A stretch of 64,000 nt of DNA from Pseudomonas putida (GTDB lineage Bacteria; Pseudomonadota; Gammaproteobacteria; Pseudomonadales; Pseudomonadaceae): positions 1,426,001 through 1,490,000 of the forward strand of contig NZ_CP113097.1 in the NCBI RefSeq assembly GCF_026625125.1, read 5' to 3'. Numbering within the stretch: position 1 is the stretch's first letter; each line of letters starts with the position of its first letter. Positions 9,011 to 20,217 of this stretch are shown piece after piece. The notes under the pieces were generated by a model, which was not told the DNA's origin, made no database searches, and saw nothing but the letters and a program-made list of their open reading frames with translations. Made by a program: the position numbers and the translations under genes.

Positions 9011-9655
9011 ATGCTCAAGCGCTTCGCACCCCTCGTGCCCCTCGCACTTGTGACCCTGCTGATTGGCTGCGCGGCCCAAGGCCCTGTTTCCCAGCCCCAG
9101 GATCACACCCCGGTCGCCGCCCAGTCGGCGCCCAAGGCCAAAGCTTCGGTATCGTCCGTGTTCGGCGAGCAACCCGAAGTGGCCACTGAAGATGACCTTC
9201 AGGCGTTCTCCAGCACCAGCAAGCCTTATCAGTTGCCAGCCTTGGCCGACAGCATCCTCGAACGTGGCATGTCGCTGATCGGTACCCGTTACCGCTTCGG
9301 TGGTACCTCGCAGGCGTCCGGTTTCGATTGCAGCGGTTTCATCGGCTACCTGTTCCGCGAAGAGGCCGGCATGACCCTGCCGCGCTCGACCCGCGAAATG
9401 ATCAACGTCGATGCGCCCAAGGTGGCCCGCAACAAGCTCAAGCCGGGTGACCTGCTGTTCTTCAGCACCAATGGCCGTGGCCGTGTCAGCCATGCCGGCA
9501 TCTATCTGGGTGACAACCAGTTCATCCACTCCAGCAGCCGCCGCAGCGGTGGTGTGCGCATCGACAACCTCGGTGATCGCTACTGGAGCAAGACCTTCAT
9601 CGAGGCCAAGCGCGCCCTGGCCATGGCGCCGGCGAGCAATCTCGCACGCAACTGA
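9011..9655 (+). CDS. NlpC/P60 family lipoprotein (peptidoglycan endopeptidase)
   Basis: 214 residues from the ATG at 9011; an in-frame GTG at 9005 is closer to the AAGGA at 8986-8990 and may be the real start. A lipoprotein signal ends LALVTLLIGC (lipid Cys20). A low-complexity linker (about 25-75) leads to a C-terminal NlpC/P60 papain-like domain with catalytic Cys107 in GFDCSGF, His161 in VSHAGIYLG and a third polar residue, His173, in FIHSSS. Such enzymes cut peptide stems of peptidoglycan. A second, homologous gene lies 135 bases downstream. Confidence 0.92.
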   Translation: MLKRFAPLVPLALVTLLIGCAAQGPVSQPQDHTPVAAQSAPKAKASVSSVFGEQPEVATEDDLQAFSSTSKPYQLPALADSILERGMSLIGTRYRFGGTSQASGFDCSGFIGYLFREEAGMTLPRSTREMINVDAPKVARNKLKPGDLLFFSTNGRGRVSHAGIYLGDNQFIHSSSRRSGGVRIDNLGDRYWSKTFIEAKRALAMAPASNLARN

Positions 9656-9676
9656 TATCAAAATGATGTACCCTGC

Positions 9677-9710
9677 CACGGCGACGATGCTTGAAAAGCT
9701 AGTCGCCGTG
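9677..9710. terminator. Hairpin between the two NlpC/P60 genes
   Basis: CACGGCGAC (9677-9685) and GTCGCCGTG (9702-9710) form a perfect 9-bp stem with an inner TGCTT...AAGC pairing. There is no T tract, so termination is uncertain; it may stabilise the upstream mRNA. Confidence 0.45.
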
Positions 9711-9790
9711 CGCATTTACAGAATGCGTCTAATCTAAATTCTCAACACTTTTCGGTTGCAGCCCAGCGATCTCAGACAGGATGTTCTGCC

Positions 9791-10324
9791 ATGGTGATGA
9801 TGGCGCGCTTCGCACTCCTTTCCCTGGTGGCATTGCTTGCCGCCTGCTCCAGCCGTGCCCCGGCACCGGCGCCTGTGACACAGCCTCAGGTCTCGTACAG
9901 CCAACCTCCTGCTTCGCCGATTGCCAACGACGTGCTGATGCGCGCGATCGGCCTGGTGGGTACGCCGTATCGCTGGGGCGGTAACACACCCGATTCCGGT
10001 TTCGATTGCAGTGGCTTGATCAACTACGTCTACCGGGATGCGGCGGGTATCAGCCTGCCTCGCTCCACCCGAGAGATGATCGTCATGCGTGCTCCGACCG
10101 TGGATGTCCACTCCCTGCAATCGGGCGACCTGGTGTTCTTCGCCACCAGCGGTGGCTCGCAGGTCAGTCACGCCGGTATCTACGTGGGCGAAGGGCGTTT
10201 CGTGCATGCTCCGTCCACCGGTGGCACTGTACGTCTGGATTACCTGTCCAACAGTTACTGGTCCAAAGCCTACCTGCAGGCAAAACGGGTGATCACTCAA
10301 GGGCATCTGGCGCATAACCCTTGA
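9791..10324 (+). CDS. Second NlpC/P60 family lipoprotein
   Basis: 177 residues from the ATG at 9791; ATGs at 9797 and 9800 are alternatives. Lipobox LVALLAAC gives lipid Cys19. A Pro/Ala linker is followed by the NlpC/P60 domain: Cys73 in FDCSGLINYVY, His127 in QVSHAGIYVG and His139 in RFVHAPS. It is clearly a paralogue of the gene just upstream (both share SxGFDCSG, LPRSTREMI and YWSKxxxxAKR), but with a shorter N-terminal linker. It probably arose by tandem duplication; each may act on a different cell-wall site. Confidence 0.92.
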   Translation: MVMMARFALLSLVALLAACSSRAPAPAPVTQPQVSYSQPPASPIANDVLMRAIGLVGTPYRWGGNTPDSGFDCSGLINYVYRDAAGISLPRSTREMIVMRAPTVDVHSLQSGDLVFFATSGGSQVSHAGIYVGEGRFVHAPSTGGTVRLDYLSNSYWSKAYLQAKRVITQGHLAHNP

Positions 10325-10336
10325 TCGCGCAAGGCG

Positions 10337-11653
<1,317 letters not shown>

Positions 11654-11820
11654 GTCTGCACCCCTGTGACGATGCTCTTGAAGATTCAGAGCCGGGAGAA
11701 CGGCCAGTGGTTCAGCTGAGCACTTCCCGGTCGTAGCGGCCGATCCGCTCGCAGCGATCCATGAGCAATCGATCATGCGCCTTTATCGGCATCAGATCGC
11801 TGCCAAATCACCCCCTTCGA

Positions 11821-11849
11821 TTGACGCTCCCGGTGCAACACTCTAACCT
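11821..11849 (+). promoter_or_regulatory. Putative sigma70 promoter of the cobalamin operon
   Basis: TTGACG (11821-11826) and TAACCT (11844-11849) are separated by 17 bases and lie just before the first conserved base of the riboswitch, so transcription would begin at its 5' edge. Confidence 0.6.
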
Positions 11850-11854
11850 TCGCG

Positions 11855-12055
11855 CGTGTTTCAGGTGCCCTGCAAGCCCGTCTGGGCAGGGTGAAACTGG
11901 GAAGCCGGTGTGCGCCTATAAGGTGCGAGTCCGGCGCTGCCCCCGCAACGGTAGGTGAGTCAAAAACCGCGCACGGCCACTGGATGCCAGTATCCGGGAA
12001 GGCGCGCGGGCCCGGGCCAACGCCCGCTCACGAGCCCGGAGACCGGCCTGTCACT
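11855..12055 (+). ncRNA. Cobalamin riboswitch
   Basis: Conserved cobalamin aptamer blocks occur in order: GGTGCCC at 11864, GTGAAACTGGGAAGCCGGTG, AGTCCGGCGCTGCCCCCGCA, CACTGG, then GGGAAGG and AGCCCGGAGACCGGCC near 12035. The aptamer senses adenosylcobalamin and normally represses the genes behind it. It lies about 130 bases ahead of cobO, head of a ten-gene cobalamin cluster, so feedback control of the whole set is expected. Between the aptamer and cobO there is room for an expression platform; GC-rich pairings are possible but I cannot fix one structure by eye. Confidence 0.95.
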
Positions 12056-12183
12056 GCCAACGGCATCACGGAGGGTGATGCGCGGTGCACCGTGGCGTCT
12101 GGCCACGGCCCTGCGCGCTCTCCGTCTGCCCGCCTATCGACCTGTCGCCGTGTCTTACGCGGCGACAGCCTGCGGAGACCCCC

Positions 12184-12795
12184 ATGAGCGAAACCACCGA
12201 ACGCGACGAACGTCACCTGGCGCGCATGCAGCGCAAGAAGGCGATCATCGACGAGCGCATCGCCAATTCCCCTAATGAGTGCGGCCTGCTGCTGGTGCTG
12301 ACCGGCAATGGCAAGGGCAAGAGCAGTTCGGCGTTCGGCATGCTCGCACGCGCCTTGGGCCATGGCATGCAGTGTGGCGTGGTGCAGTTCATCAAGGGCC
12401 GCAACAGTACCGGCGAGGAGCTGTTCTTCCGGCGCTTCCCCGAGCAGGTGCGTTACCACGTGATGGGCGAAGGCTTCACCTGGGAAACCCAGGACCGCCA
12501 GCGCGACATTGCCGCCGCTGAGGCAGCCTGGGCGGTTTCACGCCAGCTGCTGCAGGACCCGAGCGTCCAGTTCGTGGTGCTCGACGAGCTGAACATCGCC
12601 CTCAAGCACGGCTACCTCGACCTCGATCAGGTGCTTGGCGACATCCAGGCGCGCCCCCCCATGCAGCATGTGATCGTCACTGGCCGCGCGGCCAAAGCCG
12701 AAATGATCGAACTGGCCGACACCGTTACCGAGATGGGCATGCTCAAGCATGCCTTCCAGGCGGGTATCCGTGCACAGAAGGGCGTCGAACTGTGA
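12184..12795 (+). CDS. cobO: Cob(I)yrinic acid a,c-diamide adenosyltransferase
   Basis: 203 residues from the ATG at 12184, preceded by GGAG. It attaches the 5'-deoxyadenosyl group to cob(I)alamin precursors using ATP (CobA/CobO/BtuR type). Seen: P-loop VLTGNGKGKSSSAFGML, VVQFIKGRN, a VVLDELNIALKHGYL Walker B-like segment and VIVTGRAAKAEMIELADTVTEM. First gene after the riboswitch; its stop overlaps the next start. Confidence 0.97.
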   Translation: MSETTERDERHLARMQRKKAIIDERIANSPNECGLLLVLTGNGKGKSSSAFGMLARALGHGMQCGVVQFIKGRNSTGEELFFRRFPEQVRYHVMGEGFTWETQDRQRDIAAAEAAWAVSRQLLQDPSVQFVVLDELNIALKHGYLDLDQVLGDIQARPPMQHVIVTGRAAKAEMIELADTVTEMGMLKHAFQAGIRAQKGVEL

Positions 12796-14087
12796 GTCAG
12801 ACGCGCCACTGCCCAGCCGTCCTGATCGCAGCACCGGCATCTGGCCAGGGCAAGACCACCGTGACCGCAGCCCTGGCCCGCCTGCACCGCAACCTTGGGC
12901 GCAAGGTCCGTGTGTTCAAATGCGGGCCTGATTTTCTCGACCCGATGATCCTCGAGCGTGCCAGCGGGGCGCCAGTGTACCAGCTCGACCTGTGGATGAT
13001 CGGTGCGCAGGAAAGCCGCCGCCTGCTGTGGGACGCGGCGGGTGAGGCCGACCTTATCCTGATAGAGGGCGTGATGGGGCTGTTCGACGGCACCCCGTCC
13101 AGTGCCGACCTGGCGCGCCACTTCGGCGTGCCGGTGTTGGCGGTGATCGATGGCACGGCCATGGCCCAGACCTTTGGTGCACTGGCCCTGGGGCTGGCGC
13201 GCTACCAGCCCGACCTGCCGTTCGCTGGGGTGCTCGCCAACCGTGTCGGCAGCCTGCGCCACGCGCAGTTGCTCGAAGGCAGCCTGACCGAAGGCCTGCG
13301 CTGGTACGGCGGGCTGTCGCGCGAGCGCGGTATCGAGCTGCCCAGCCGCCACCTGGGGTTGGTGCAGGCCAGCGAGCTGAATGACCTGGATGCGCGTCTG
13401 GACGCTGCCGCCCAGGCACTGGGCAGCAGCTGCGATGCCGCATTGCCGCCGCCGGTGGCATTCGCCGCGCCGCAGGACGTGCCCTGCACCGCCTCGCTGG
13501 CGGGTGTGCGCATTGGCGTCGCCCGGGACGCAGCGTTCGCCTTCACCTACGGCGCCAACCTCGACCTGCTGCGCAACCTGGGCGCACAGCTGGCGTTCTT
13601 CTCACCGCTGCACGACCGCGCGTTGCCCGATGTAGACAGCCTGTACCTGCCGGGCGGCTACCCGGAGCTGTACCACCATGCGCTGGCCGCCAACGCCCCG
13701 ATGTGCGCCGCGATCCGTGCGCACCACGGCGCCGGCAAGCCGTTGCTGGCCGAGTGCGGTGGCATGCTCTACCTGCTCGATGCCCTGACCGACGTAGCCG
13801 GTGAACGTGCAGCGCTGCTCGGCCTGCTGCCCGGCGAGGCGACCATGCAAAAACGCTTGGCGGCGCTGGCCCTGCAAGCTGTGGAGCTGCCCGAAGGCAC
13901 TCTGCGCGGCCACACCTACCACCACTCCCTGACCAGCACCGAGCTGCAGCCCATCGCGCGCGGCCTGAGCCCCAACGGCGGGCGCGGCAACGAGGCGGTC
14001 TACCGCCTTGGGCGGCTCACTGCATCCTATGTGCACTTCTATTTCCCCTCCAACCCAGAGGCGGCGGCGGCGCTGTTGCGGCCATGA
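12792..14087 (+). CDS. cobB: Cobyrinic acid a,c-diamide synthase
   Basis: 431 residues. The GTG start at 12792 overlaps the cobO stop in GTGA. It amidates the a and c side chains of the corrin ring with glutamine and ATP. N-terminal ATP domain: LIAAPASGQGKTTVTAAL and FKCGPDFLDPMIL; LIEGVMGLFDG follows. The C-terminal class I glutaminase shows the nucleophile Cys in LLAECGGMLYL and a late HHSLTS His. Known alias cbiA. Confidence 0.97.
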   Translation: MSQTRHCPAVLIAAPASGQGKTTVTAALARLHRNLGRKVRVFKCGPDFLDPMILERASGAPVYQLDLWMIGAQESRRLLWDAAGEADLILIEGVMGLFDGTPSSADLARHFGVPVLAVIDGTAMAQTFGALALGLARYQPDLPFAGVLANRVGSLRHAQLLEGSLTEGLRWYGGLSRERGIELPSRHLGLVQASELNDLDARLDAAAQALGSSCDAALPPPVAFAAPQDVPCTASLAGVRIGVARDAAFAFTYGANLDLLRNLGAQLAFFSPLHDRALPDVDSLYLPGGYPELYHHALAANAPMCAAIRAHHGAGKPLLAECGGMLYLLDALTDVAGERAALLGLLPGEATMQKRLAALALQAVELPEGTLRGHTYHHSLTSTELQPIARGLSPNGGRGNEAVYRLGRLTASYVHFYFPSNPEAAAALLRP

Positions 14088-14734
14088 GCGAGCACGCCTT
14101 CAGCGATGCCGAGCGCGCGGCCGTCTACCGGGCAATCGGCGAGCGCCGCGACATGCGCCACTTCGCCGGCGGCAGCGTTGCGCCTGACGTGCTCGGCCGC
14201 CTGCTCGGCGCGGCGCACCAGGCCCCCAGCGTTGGCCTGATGCAGCCTTGGCGGTTCATCCGCATCAGCCAGGGGGATCTGCGCGGGCGGATCCAGGCGC
14301 TGGTCGAGGAGGAGCGGGTGCGCACGGCCCAGGCCTTGGGCGAGCGCAGCGACGCCTTCATGAAGCTCAAGGTAGAAGGCATCAACGACTGCGCCGAAGT
14401 CCTGGTGGCGGCATTGATGGACAACCGCGAGCCACATATTTTCGGCCGGCGGACCTTGCCGGAAATGGACCTCGCCTCGCTCGCCTGCGCCATTCAGAAC
14501 CTGTGGCTGGCGGCCCGTGCCGAAGGGCTGGGGCTGGGCTGGGTATCGTTGTTCGACCCGCAGGCATTGGCTGCGCTGCTGGGCATGCCTGCCGGCGCCA
14601 AACCGGTGGCGGTGCTGTGCCTGGGGCCTGTGACCGAGTTCTATCCGGCCCCCATGCTGGTGATGGAAAACTGGGCCCAGGAACGGCCTTTGAGCGACAT
14701 GCTGTATGAGAACCACTGGGGAGAGCGCCCATGA
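14084..14734 (+). CDS. bluB: BluB, 5,6-dimethylbenzimidazole synthase
   Basis: 216 residues; ATGA overlap with cobB. BluB is a flavin destructase that breaks reduced FMN with oxygen to give the lower ligand base DMB. The nitroreductase-like fold is visible: [16 protein letters not shown] at the N terminus, [17 protein letters not shown], and the [12 protein letters not shown] and [11 protein letters not shown] segments at the C terminus. Its presence means that this organism can make its own DMB aerobically, fitting CobT downstream. Confidence 0.95.
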   Translation: MSEHAFSDAERAAVYRAIGERRDMRHFAGGSVAPDVLGRLLGAAHQAPSVGLMQPWRFIRISQGDLRGRIQALVEEERVRTAQALGERSDAFMKLKVEGINDCAEVLVAALMDNREPHIFGRRTLPEMDLASLACAIQNLWLAARAEGLGLGWVSLFDPQALAALLGMPAGAKPVAVLCLGPVTEFYPAPMLVMENWAQERPLSDMLYENHWGERP

Positions 14735-15639
14735 GTGTCGCCTTGCTGACCGTGGCCGGTGTGGCCCTGGATGCATTGTTCGGCGAGCCGCAGCGGCGCC
14801 ATCCGCTGGTGGCCTTCGGTAACCTGGCGTCGAGCCTGGAGCAGCGCCTGAATGCCGGTGGGCGTGGTTGGCGCAGCCACGGCGTGAGTGCCTGGTTCCT
14901 GGCCGTGGTGCCCTTGACCCTGGTGGCGCTGATCCTCTCCTGGCTGCCCTACATTGGCTGGCTGGTGGATGTGCTGGCGCTGTACTGCGCCCTGGGCCTG
15001 CGCAGCCTTGGCGAGCATGTGCTGCCGGTCGCCAGCGCGCTGCGCCAGGGTGATCTGGAGGCGGCGAGGCGCCGCGTCGGTTACCTGGTCAGCCGCGAGA
15101 CCCGCGAGCTCGACGAGCCGGCCGTGGCCAGGGCCGCAACCGAATCGGTGCTGGAGAACGGCAGCGATGCCGTGTTCGCCGCGCTGTTCTGGTTCATCGT
15201 GGCCGGAGCGCCGGGCGTGGTCCTGTACCGCCTGAGCAATACGCTGGATGCCATGTGGGGCTACCGCAATGAACGCTTTGAGCGCTTCGGGTGGTGCGCG
15301 GCGCGCATCGACGATGTACTCAACTATATTCCCGCAAGGCTGGTGGCACTGACCTACGCCTTGCTCGGCAAAACCCGCCTGGCGCTGGCCTGTTGGCGCA
15401 GCCAAGGCCCGTTGTGGGACAGCCCTAACGCCGGGCCGGTGATGGCGGCGGGGGCCGGTGCGCTGGGTGTCGAACTCGGTGGCCCGGCGGTGTATCACGG
15501 TGAGCGCCACGAGCGCCCGCGCCTGGGCGAAGGCCCGGTGGCCGATGCCGGTGCCATCGAGCGCGGCTGGGCCCTGGTGCAGCGTGGCGTGTGGTTGTGG
15601 TTGCTGGTGATCTGCGTGGGAGCCTACTGCAATGCTTGA
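14731..15639 (+). CDS. cbiB: Adenosylcobinamide-phosphate synthase
   Basis: 302 residues, a membrane protein with several hydrophobic stretches ([51 protein letters not shown]). It joins aminopropanol (phosphate) to adenosylcobyric acid. Family motifs: [15 protein letters not shown] near the N terminus and [23 protein letters not shown] overlap with bluB and an eight-base overlap with the next gene. It is called cobD in the aerobic-pathway nomenclature. Confidence 0.95.
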   Translation: MSVALLTVAGVALDALFGEPQRRHPLVAFGNLASSLEQRLNAGGRGWRSHGVSAWFLAVVPLTLVALILSWLPYIGWLVDVLALYCALGLRSLGEHVLPVASALRQGDLEAARRRVGYLVSRETRELDEPAVARAATESVLENGSDAVFAALFWFIVAGAPGVVLYRLSNTLDAMWGYRNERFERFGWCAARIDDVLNYIPARLVALTYALLGKTRLALACWRSQGPLWDSPNAGPVMAAGAGALGVELGGPAVYHGERHERPRLGEGPVADAGAIERGWALVQRGVWLWLLVICVGAYCNA

Positions 15640-16624
15640 ACATGGCGGCCGACTGCTCAGGGCAGTGCGGCAATACGGGATTGCCCGGGAGGCCTGGCTC
15701 GATCTGTCCAGCGGTATTGCGCCGTGGGCCTACCCGGTGCCGCCGATCCCGGCGCACGCCTGGGCGCGGCTACCCGAGACCGAAGACGGCCTCGAAGAGG
15801 CGGCCCGCCAGTACTACGGTGTTGGCCAGTTGTTGCCGGTAGCGGGCTCGCAAGCGGCGATCCAGGCCCTTCCGCATCTGCGCCCGAGCGGTCGTGTCGG
15901 GGTGCTGTCGCCGTGCTATGCCGAGCATCCACAGGCCTGGCGACGCGCCGGGCATCACGTGATCGAACTGGATGAAAGCGAGGCCCAGGCGTGCCTGGAC
16001 AGCCTCGATGTGCTGGTGCTGGTCAACCCGAACAACCCCACCGGCCACCGCGTGCCGCGCGATCGCCTGCTGGCATGGCATGCCCGCTTGGCCGAGCGCG
16101 GCGGCTGGTTGGTGGTGGATGAAGCCTTCATGGACAACACGCCCGAGCACAGCGTGGCCGGTTGCGCCGAACGCCCTGGGCTGATCGTGCTGCGCTCGTT
16201 CGGCAAGTTCTTCGGCCTGGCCGGTGTGCGCTTGGGCTGCGTGGCAGCCGAGCAGCCACTGTTGCGGCGCATGGCCGACCTGCTGGGCCCATGGACCGTC
16301 AGTGGCCCGACCCGGGTGCTGGCCCAGGCGTGTTTCGCCGACCGGGCAGCGCACCCGCTGCAGATCGAGCGTTGTGCCCGTGCCAGCCAACGGCTTGCCC
16401 GGCTGCTGGAAAACACCGGCCTGGCCCCCGCAGGTGGTTGCGACCTGTTCCAGTACGTACGCTACGAGCGCGCAGCGCACCTGCATGACTTTCTGGCCCG
16501 CCGCGGCATCCTGGTGCGCCTGTTCGAACAGCCACCTGCCGTGCGCCTGGGCCTGCCCGCCTGCGCTGCTGAAGAGCAGCGGCTGGCCCAGGCCCTGGCC
16601 GATTATCAGAAGGAAATGGCATGA
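15632..16624 (+). CDS. cobD: Threonine-phosphate decarboxylase (class I/II aminotransferase fold)
   Basis: 330 residues. A PLP enzyme that supplies the aminopropanol phosphate arm of cobalamin. Seen: [39 protein letters not shown] with the PLP-contacting Asp, and the Schiff-base Lys in [16 protein letters not shown]. It overlaps cbiB upstream and cobQ downstream. The same protein is cobC in the Pseudomonas denitrificans naming scheme, so symbols in this cluster can be confused with the phosphatase gene below. Confidence 0.93.
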   Translation: MLEHGGRLLRAVRQYGIAREAWLDLSSGIAPWAYPVPPIPAHAWARLPETEDGLEEAARQYYGVGQLLPVAGSQAAIQALPHLRPSGRVGVLSPCYAEHPQAWRRAGHHVIELDESEAQACLDSLDVLVLVNPNNPTGHRVPRDRLLAWHARLAERGGWLVVDEAFMDNTPEHSVAGCAERPGLIVLRSFGKFFGLAGVRLGCVAAEQPLLRRMADLLGPWTVSGPTRVLAQACFADRAAHPLQIERCARASQRLARLLENTGLAPAGGCDLFQYVRYERAAHLHDFLARRGILVRLFEQPPAVRLGLPACAAEEQRLAQALADYQKEMA

Positions 16625-18075
16625 CCACCCTCATGGTGCAAGGCACCACCTCCGACGCCGGCAAGAGCACGCTGGTGACCGCCCTGTGCCGGTGGCTGCT
16701 GCGCCAGGGGGTGGCCGTGGTGCCGTTCAAGCCGCAGAACATGGCACTCAACAGTGCCGTGACTGCCGATGGCGGTGAGATCGGCCGCGCCCAGGCGGTG
16801 CAGGCCCAGGCTTGCCGCCTGGCGCCGCACACCGACATGAACCCGGTGCTGCTCAAGCCCAACAGTGACACCGGCGCCCAGGTCATCATCCATGGCCGCG
16901 CGGTCACCAGCATGAATGCGGTGGCCTATCACGACTACAAGGCCATCGCCATGCAGGCGGTACTGGCGTCCCACCAGCGCCTCAGCGGCCAGTACCCGGT
17001 GGTGATGGTCGAAGGTGCAGGTTCGCCTGCCGAGATCAACCTGCGTGCGGGTGACATCGCCAACATGGGGTTCGCCGAAGCGGTCGACTGCCCGGTGATT
17101 CTGGTCGCCGACATCAATCGCGGCGGCGTTTTCGCCCACCTGGTCGGTACCCTGGAACTGCTGTCGCCGACCGAGCAGGCCCGGGTCAAGGGCTTCGTCA
17201 TCAACCGTTTCCGTGGCGACATCGCCCTGCTGCAGCCGGGCCTGGACTGGCTGGAGCAGCGCACGGGCAAGCCGGTGCTGGGTGTGCTGCCGTATGTCAC
17301 CGACCTGCACCTGGAGGCCGAAGACGGCATCGATGTACGCCAGGCGGCCAAGGATGAGCGCGTGCTCAAGGTGATCGTGCCGGTGCTGCCGCGCATCAGC
17401 AATCACACCGACTTCGACCCATTGCGCCTGCATCCTCAGGTGGACCTGCAGTTCATCGGCCCTGGCCAGCCGATTCCGCCTGCCGACCTGATCATCCTGC
17501 CTGGCTCCAAAAGCGTGCGTGGTGATCTGGCGCAACTGCGCGCGCGCGGTTGGGATACCGCCATCGCCCGCCATCTGCGCTACGGTGGCAAGCTCATCGG
17601 TATCTGTGGCGGCCTGCAGATGCTGGGCCGTGAGGTGCATGATCCGCTCGGCCTCGAGGGGCCTGCCGGGTCCAGCCCGGGGCTGGGCCTGCTCGATTAC
17701 GCCACGGTGCTTGAGGCCGAGAAGCAGCTGCGCAACGTAGCCGGGGCCTTGCACCTCGGACAGTCGCCTGTGGCCGGTTACGAAATCCATGCCGGCGTCA
17801 CCCAAGGCCCCGCGCTGGAGCGCCCCGCCGTGCAACTGGCCGATGGCCGCAGCGACGGAGCCATCAGCGCCGACGGGCAGATCCTCGCCACCTACCTGCA
17901 TGGCCTGTTCGAAGGCAGCCAGTCATGCGCAGCGCTGCTGCGTTGGGCGGGCCTGGCGGACGTGCAGCAGATCGATTACCAGGCCCTGCGCGAACGGGAT
18001 ATCGAACGCCTGGCCGACCTGGTGGAAAAGCACCTGGACACCGCGCAACTGCGCAAACTTTGTGGGCTCGCCTGA
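16621..18075 (+). CDS. cobQ: Cobyric acid synthase
   Basis: 484 residues. It amidates the b, d, e and g side chains of adenosylcobyrinic acid a,c-diamide. N-terminal P-loop [31 protein letters not shown] and [15 protein letters not shown]-terminal glutaminase with the active Cys in [12 protein letters not shown] and the His in [15 protein letters not shown] overlap with the preceding gene; one base separates it from cobU. Confidence 0.98.
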   Translation: MTTLMVQGTTSDAGKSTLVTALCRWLLRQGVAVVPFKPQNMALNSAVTADGGEIGRAQAVQAQACRLAPHTDMNPVLLKPNSDTGAQVIIHGRAVTSMNAVAYHDYKAIAMQAVLASHQRLSGQYPVVMVEGAGSPAEINLRAGDIANMGFAEAVDCPVILVADINRGGVFAHLVGTLELLSPTEQARVKGFVINRFRGDIALLQPGLDWLEQRTGKPVLGVLPYVTDLHLEAEDGIDVRQAAKDERVLKVIVPVLPRISNHTDFDPLRLHPQVDLQFIGPGQPIPPADLIILPGSKSVRGDLAQLRARGWDTAIARHLRYGGKLIGICGGLQMLGREVHDPLGLEGPAGSSPGLGLLDYATVLEAEKQLRNVAGALHLGQSPVAGYEIHAGVTQGPALERPAVQLADGRSDGAISADGQILATYLHGLFEGSQSCAALLRWAGLADVQQIDYQALRERDIERLADLVEKHLDTAQLRKLCGLA

Positions 18076-18076
18076 C

Positions 18077-18598
18077 ATGCGCAACCTGATCCTCGGCGGT
18101 GCCCGTTCGGGCAAGAGCCGCCTGGCCGAACAACTGGCAGCCGGTAGCGGCCTGCCGGTGGCCTATATCGCCACCAGCGAACCCCTCGACGGCGAAATGA
18201 ACGAACGGGTACGCCAGCACCGCCAGCGCCGGCCAAGCGATTGGGCGCTGATCGAAGAGCCGCTCGCCCTGGCTGCCGCGCTGCGCGCCGAAGCGGGCGA
18301 AGGGCGCTGCCTGCTGGTGGACTGCCTGACCCTGTGGCTGACCAATCTGTTGATGCTCGACGACGATCAGCGCCTGGCCCGAGAGCGCGATGCACTGCTC
18401 GACTGCCTGGAGCAATTGCCCGGCGTGATCATTCTGGTCAGCAATGAAACCGGCCTGGGTGTAGTGCCCATGGGCGAGCTGACCCGGCGCTATGTCGACC
18501 AGGCCGGCTGGCTGCACCAGGCCGTCGCCGAACGTTGCCAGCGCGTGGTACTCACCGTCGCTGGCCTGCCCCTGATGCTCAAAGGACCTGCTCTATGA
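18077..18598 (+). CDS. cobU: Adenosylcobinamide kinase/guanylyltransferase
   Basis: 173 residues from the ATG at 18077 ([20 protein letters not shown]), chosen because the P-loop GGARSGKS must sit at the very N terminus in this family; the open frame upstream lies inside cobQ. The enzyme phosphorylates adenosylcobinamide and then transfers GMP. The [11 protein letters not shown] segment carries the His expected to hold GMP, and [14 protein letters not shown] and [17 protein letters not shown] are signature blocks. Also called cobP. ATGA overlap with cobT. Confidence 0.97.
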   Translation: MRNLILGGARSGKSRLAEQLAAGSGLPVAYIATSEPLDGEMNERVRQHRQRRPSDWALIEEPLALAAALRAEAGEGRCLLVDCLTLWLTNLLMLDDDQRLARERDALLDCLEQLPGVIILVSNETGLGVVPMGELTRRYVDQAGWLHQAVAERCQRVVLTVAGLPLMLKGPAL

Positions 18599-19650
18599 AT
18601 TCGACCTGGTGGCTTGATGCCTGCCAACCTCTGGACACCGCCGCCATGGATCAGGCCCGCGCCCGTCAGCAGCAGCTGACCAAACCTGCCGGGTCGCTCG
18701 GCCAGCTGGAACACCTGGCTGTGCACCTGGCCGGGCTGCAGGGGGTTGAGCGACCGAGCCTGGATCAGGTCGCCATCACCCTCTTTGCCGGTGACCATGG
18801 CGTGGTCGAGGAGGGGATTTCGGCCTATCCGCAGGCGGTCACCGGGCAGATGTTGCGCAACTTCGTCGGCGGCGGCGCAGCGATCAGCGTGCTGGCGCGC
18901 CAACTGCAGGCAAGGCTGGACGTGGTCGACCTCGGCACCATCGACCCGAACCTGCAATTGCCTGGTGTTCGCCACCTGTGCCTGGGTGCCGGCACCGCCA
19001 ACTTCGCCCGCCAGCCGGCGATGACCGAGGTGCAACTGCGGGCGGCCCTGCAAGCCGGCCGTGACAGCGCCCTGCGCGCAGCCCAGAACGGCGCGCAGCT
19101 GTTCATCGGTGGCGAGATGGGCATTGGCAATACCACGGCTGCTGCAGCGCTGGCCAGCACCCTGCTGGGCTGCCCGGCGCGCGAACTCAGTGGCCCAGGC
19201 ACTGGCCTGGACAGCGCAGGGGTCCGCCACAAGGCTGAGGTGATAGAGCGCGCTTTGGTGCTGCACGGCCTGCGTGCCGACGACCCGCTGCAGGCGCTGG
19301 CCTGTGTGGGTGGTTTTGAGATCGCCGCCCTGGCCGGCGCCTACCTGGCCTGTGCACAGCAGGGCATAGCGGTGTTGGTGGACGGCTTCATCTGCAGCGT
19401 CGCCGCGCTGGTAGCCGTGCGCCTGAACCCACACTGCCGGGCCTGGCTGCTGTTTGCCCACCAAGGTGCCGAGCCTGGGCACAAGGCGTTGCTCGAGGCC
19501 CTGCAGGCCGAGCCGCTGCTGGCCCTGGGGCTGCGCCTGGGCGAGGGCAGCGGTGCGGCGCTGGCGGTGCCACTGTTGCGCATGGCCTGCGTGCTGCATG
19601 GGCAGATGGCGACCTTTGCCGAAGCAGCCGTGGCGGACCGGCCGGCATGA
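18595..19650 (+). CDS. cobT: Nicotinate-nucleotide-DMB phosphoribosyltransferase
   Basis: 351 residues from the ATG at 18595. It makes alpha-ribazole phosphate from DMB and nicotinate mononucleotide. Seen: [38 protein letters not shown], the [13 protein letters not shown] phosphate-binding loop and the C-terminal [13 protein letters not shown], whose Glu corresponds to the catalytic base. It completes the lower-ligand branch begun by BluB. ATGA overlap on both sides. Confidence 0.97.
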   Translation: MNSTWWLDACQPLDTAAMDQARARQQQLTKPAGSLGQLEHLAVHLAGLQGVERPSLDQVAITLFAGDHGVVEEGISAYPQAVTGQMLRNFVGGGAAISVLARQLQARLDVVDLGTIDPNLQLPGVRHLCLGAGTANFARQPAMTEVQLRAALQAGRDSALRAAQNGAQLFIGGEMGIGNTTAAAALASTLLGCPARELSGPGTGLDSAGVRHKAEVIERALVLHGLRADDPLQALACVGGFEIAALAGAYLACAQQGIAVLVDGFICSVAALVAVRLNPHCRAWLLFAHQGAEPGHKALLEALQAEPLLALGLRLGEGSGAALAVPLLRMACVLHGQMATFAEAAVADRPA

Positions 19651-20216
19651 TGCTGCACTTGTTGCGCCACGGTGAAACCGAACAGGGTGGCGGTTTGCGT
19701 GGCAGCCTGGACGATGCCCTCACCGAACTGGGCTGGGCGCAGATGCGCAGTGCCGTGGAGGATCGCGCCCCTTGGCAAGTAGTGGTCAGCTCACCCTTGC
19801 AGCGTTGTGCGCGGTTTGCCGATGAGCTGGGTGAACGGCTGGGTTTGACGGTGCAGCGCGAAGCCGATCTGCAAGAGCTGCACTTCGGTGAGTGGGAAGG
19901 GCGCAGCGCCCTGCAGATCATGCAGACGCAAGCGGATGAGCTGGGACGTTTCTGGGCCGATCCTTACAGCTATACGCCGCCCGGCGGTGAGGCCGTCAGT
20001 GCGTTCGCCCAGCGGGTGCTGGGGGCTGTCGCCCGCTTGCATCAGCAGCATGCCGGCAAGCAGGTGTTGCTGGTCACCCACGGTGGTGTCATGCGCCTGC
20101 TGCTGGCGCGTGCGCGCGGTTTGCCCAAGGAGCAGTTGCTGCAGGTCGAAGTGGGCCACGGCGCGCTTGTACGTCTTAGCCTGGGCGGAGACGGCCAATT
20201 GACCGAGGTGCACTGA
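19647..20216 (+). CDS. cobC: Alpha-ribazole phosphatase (histidine phosphatase family)
   Basis: 189 residues. Catalytic phosphohistidine in [11 protein letters not shown] near residue 6, second-half His in [13 protein letters not shown]; the [16 protein letters not shown] block is typical. It removes the 5' phosphate from alpha-ribazole phosphate or from the final coenzyme phosphate. Start ATG at 19647 overlaps the cobT stop; an ATG at 19650 is equally possible. Confidence 0.92.
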   Translation: MMLHLLRHGETEQGGGLRGSLDDALTELGWAQMRSAVEDRAPWQVVVSSPLQRCARFADELGERLGLTVQREADLQELHFGEWEGRSALQIMQTQADELGRFWADPYSYTPPGGEAVSAFAQRVLGAVARLHQQHAGKQVLLVTHGGVMRLLLARARGLPKEQLLQVEVGHGALVRLSLGGDGQLTEVH

Positions 20217-20217
20217 A

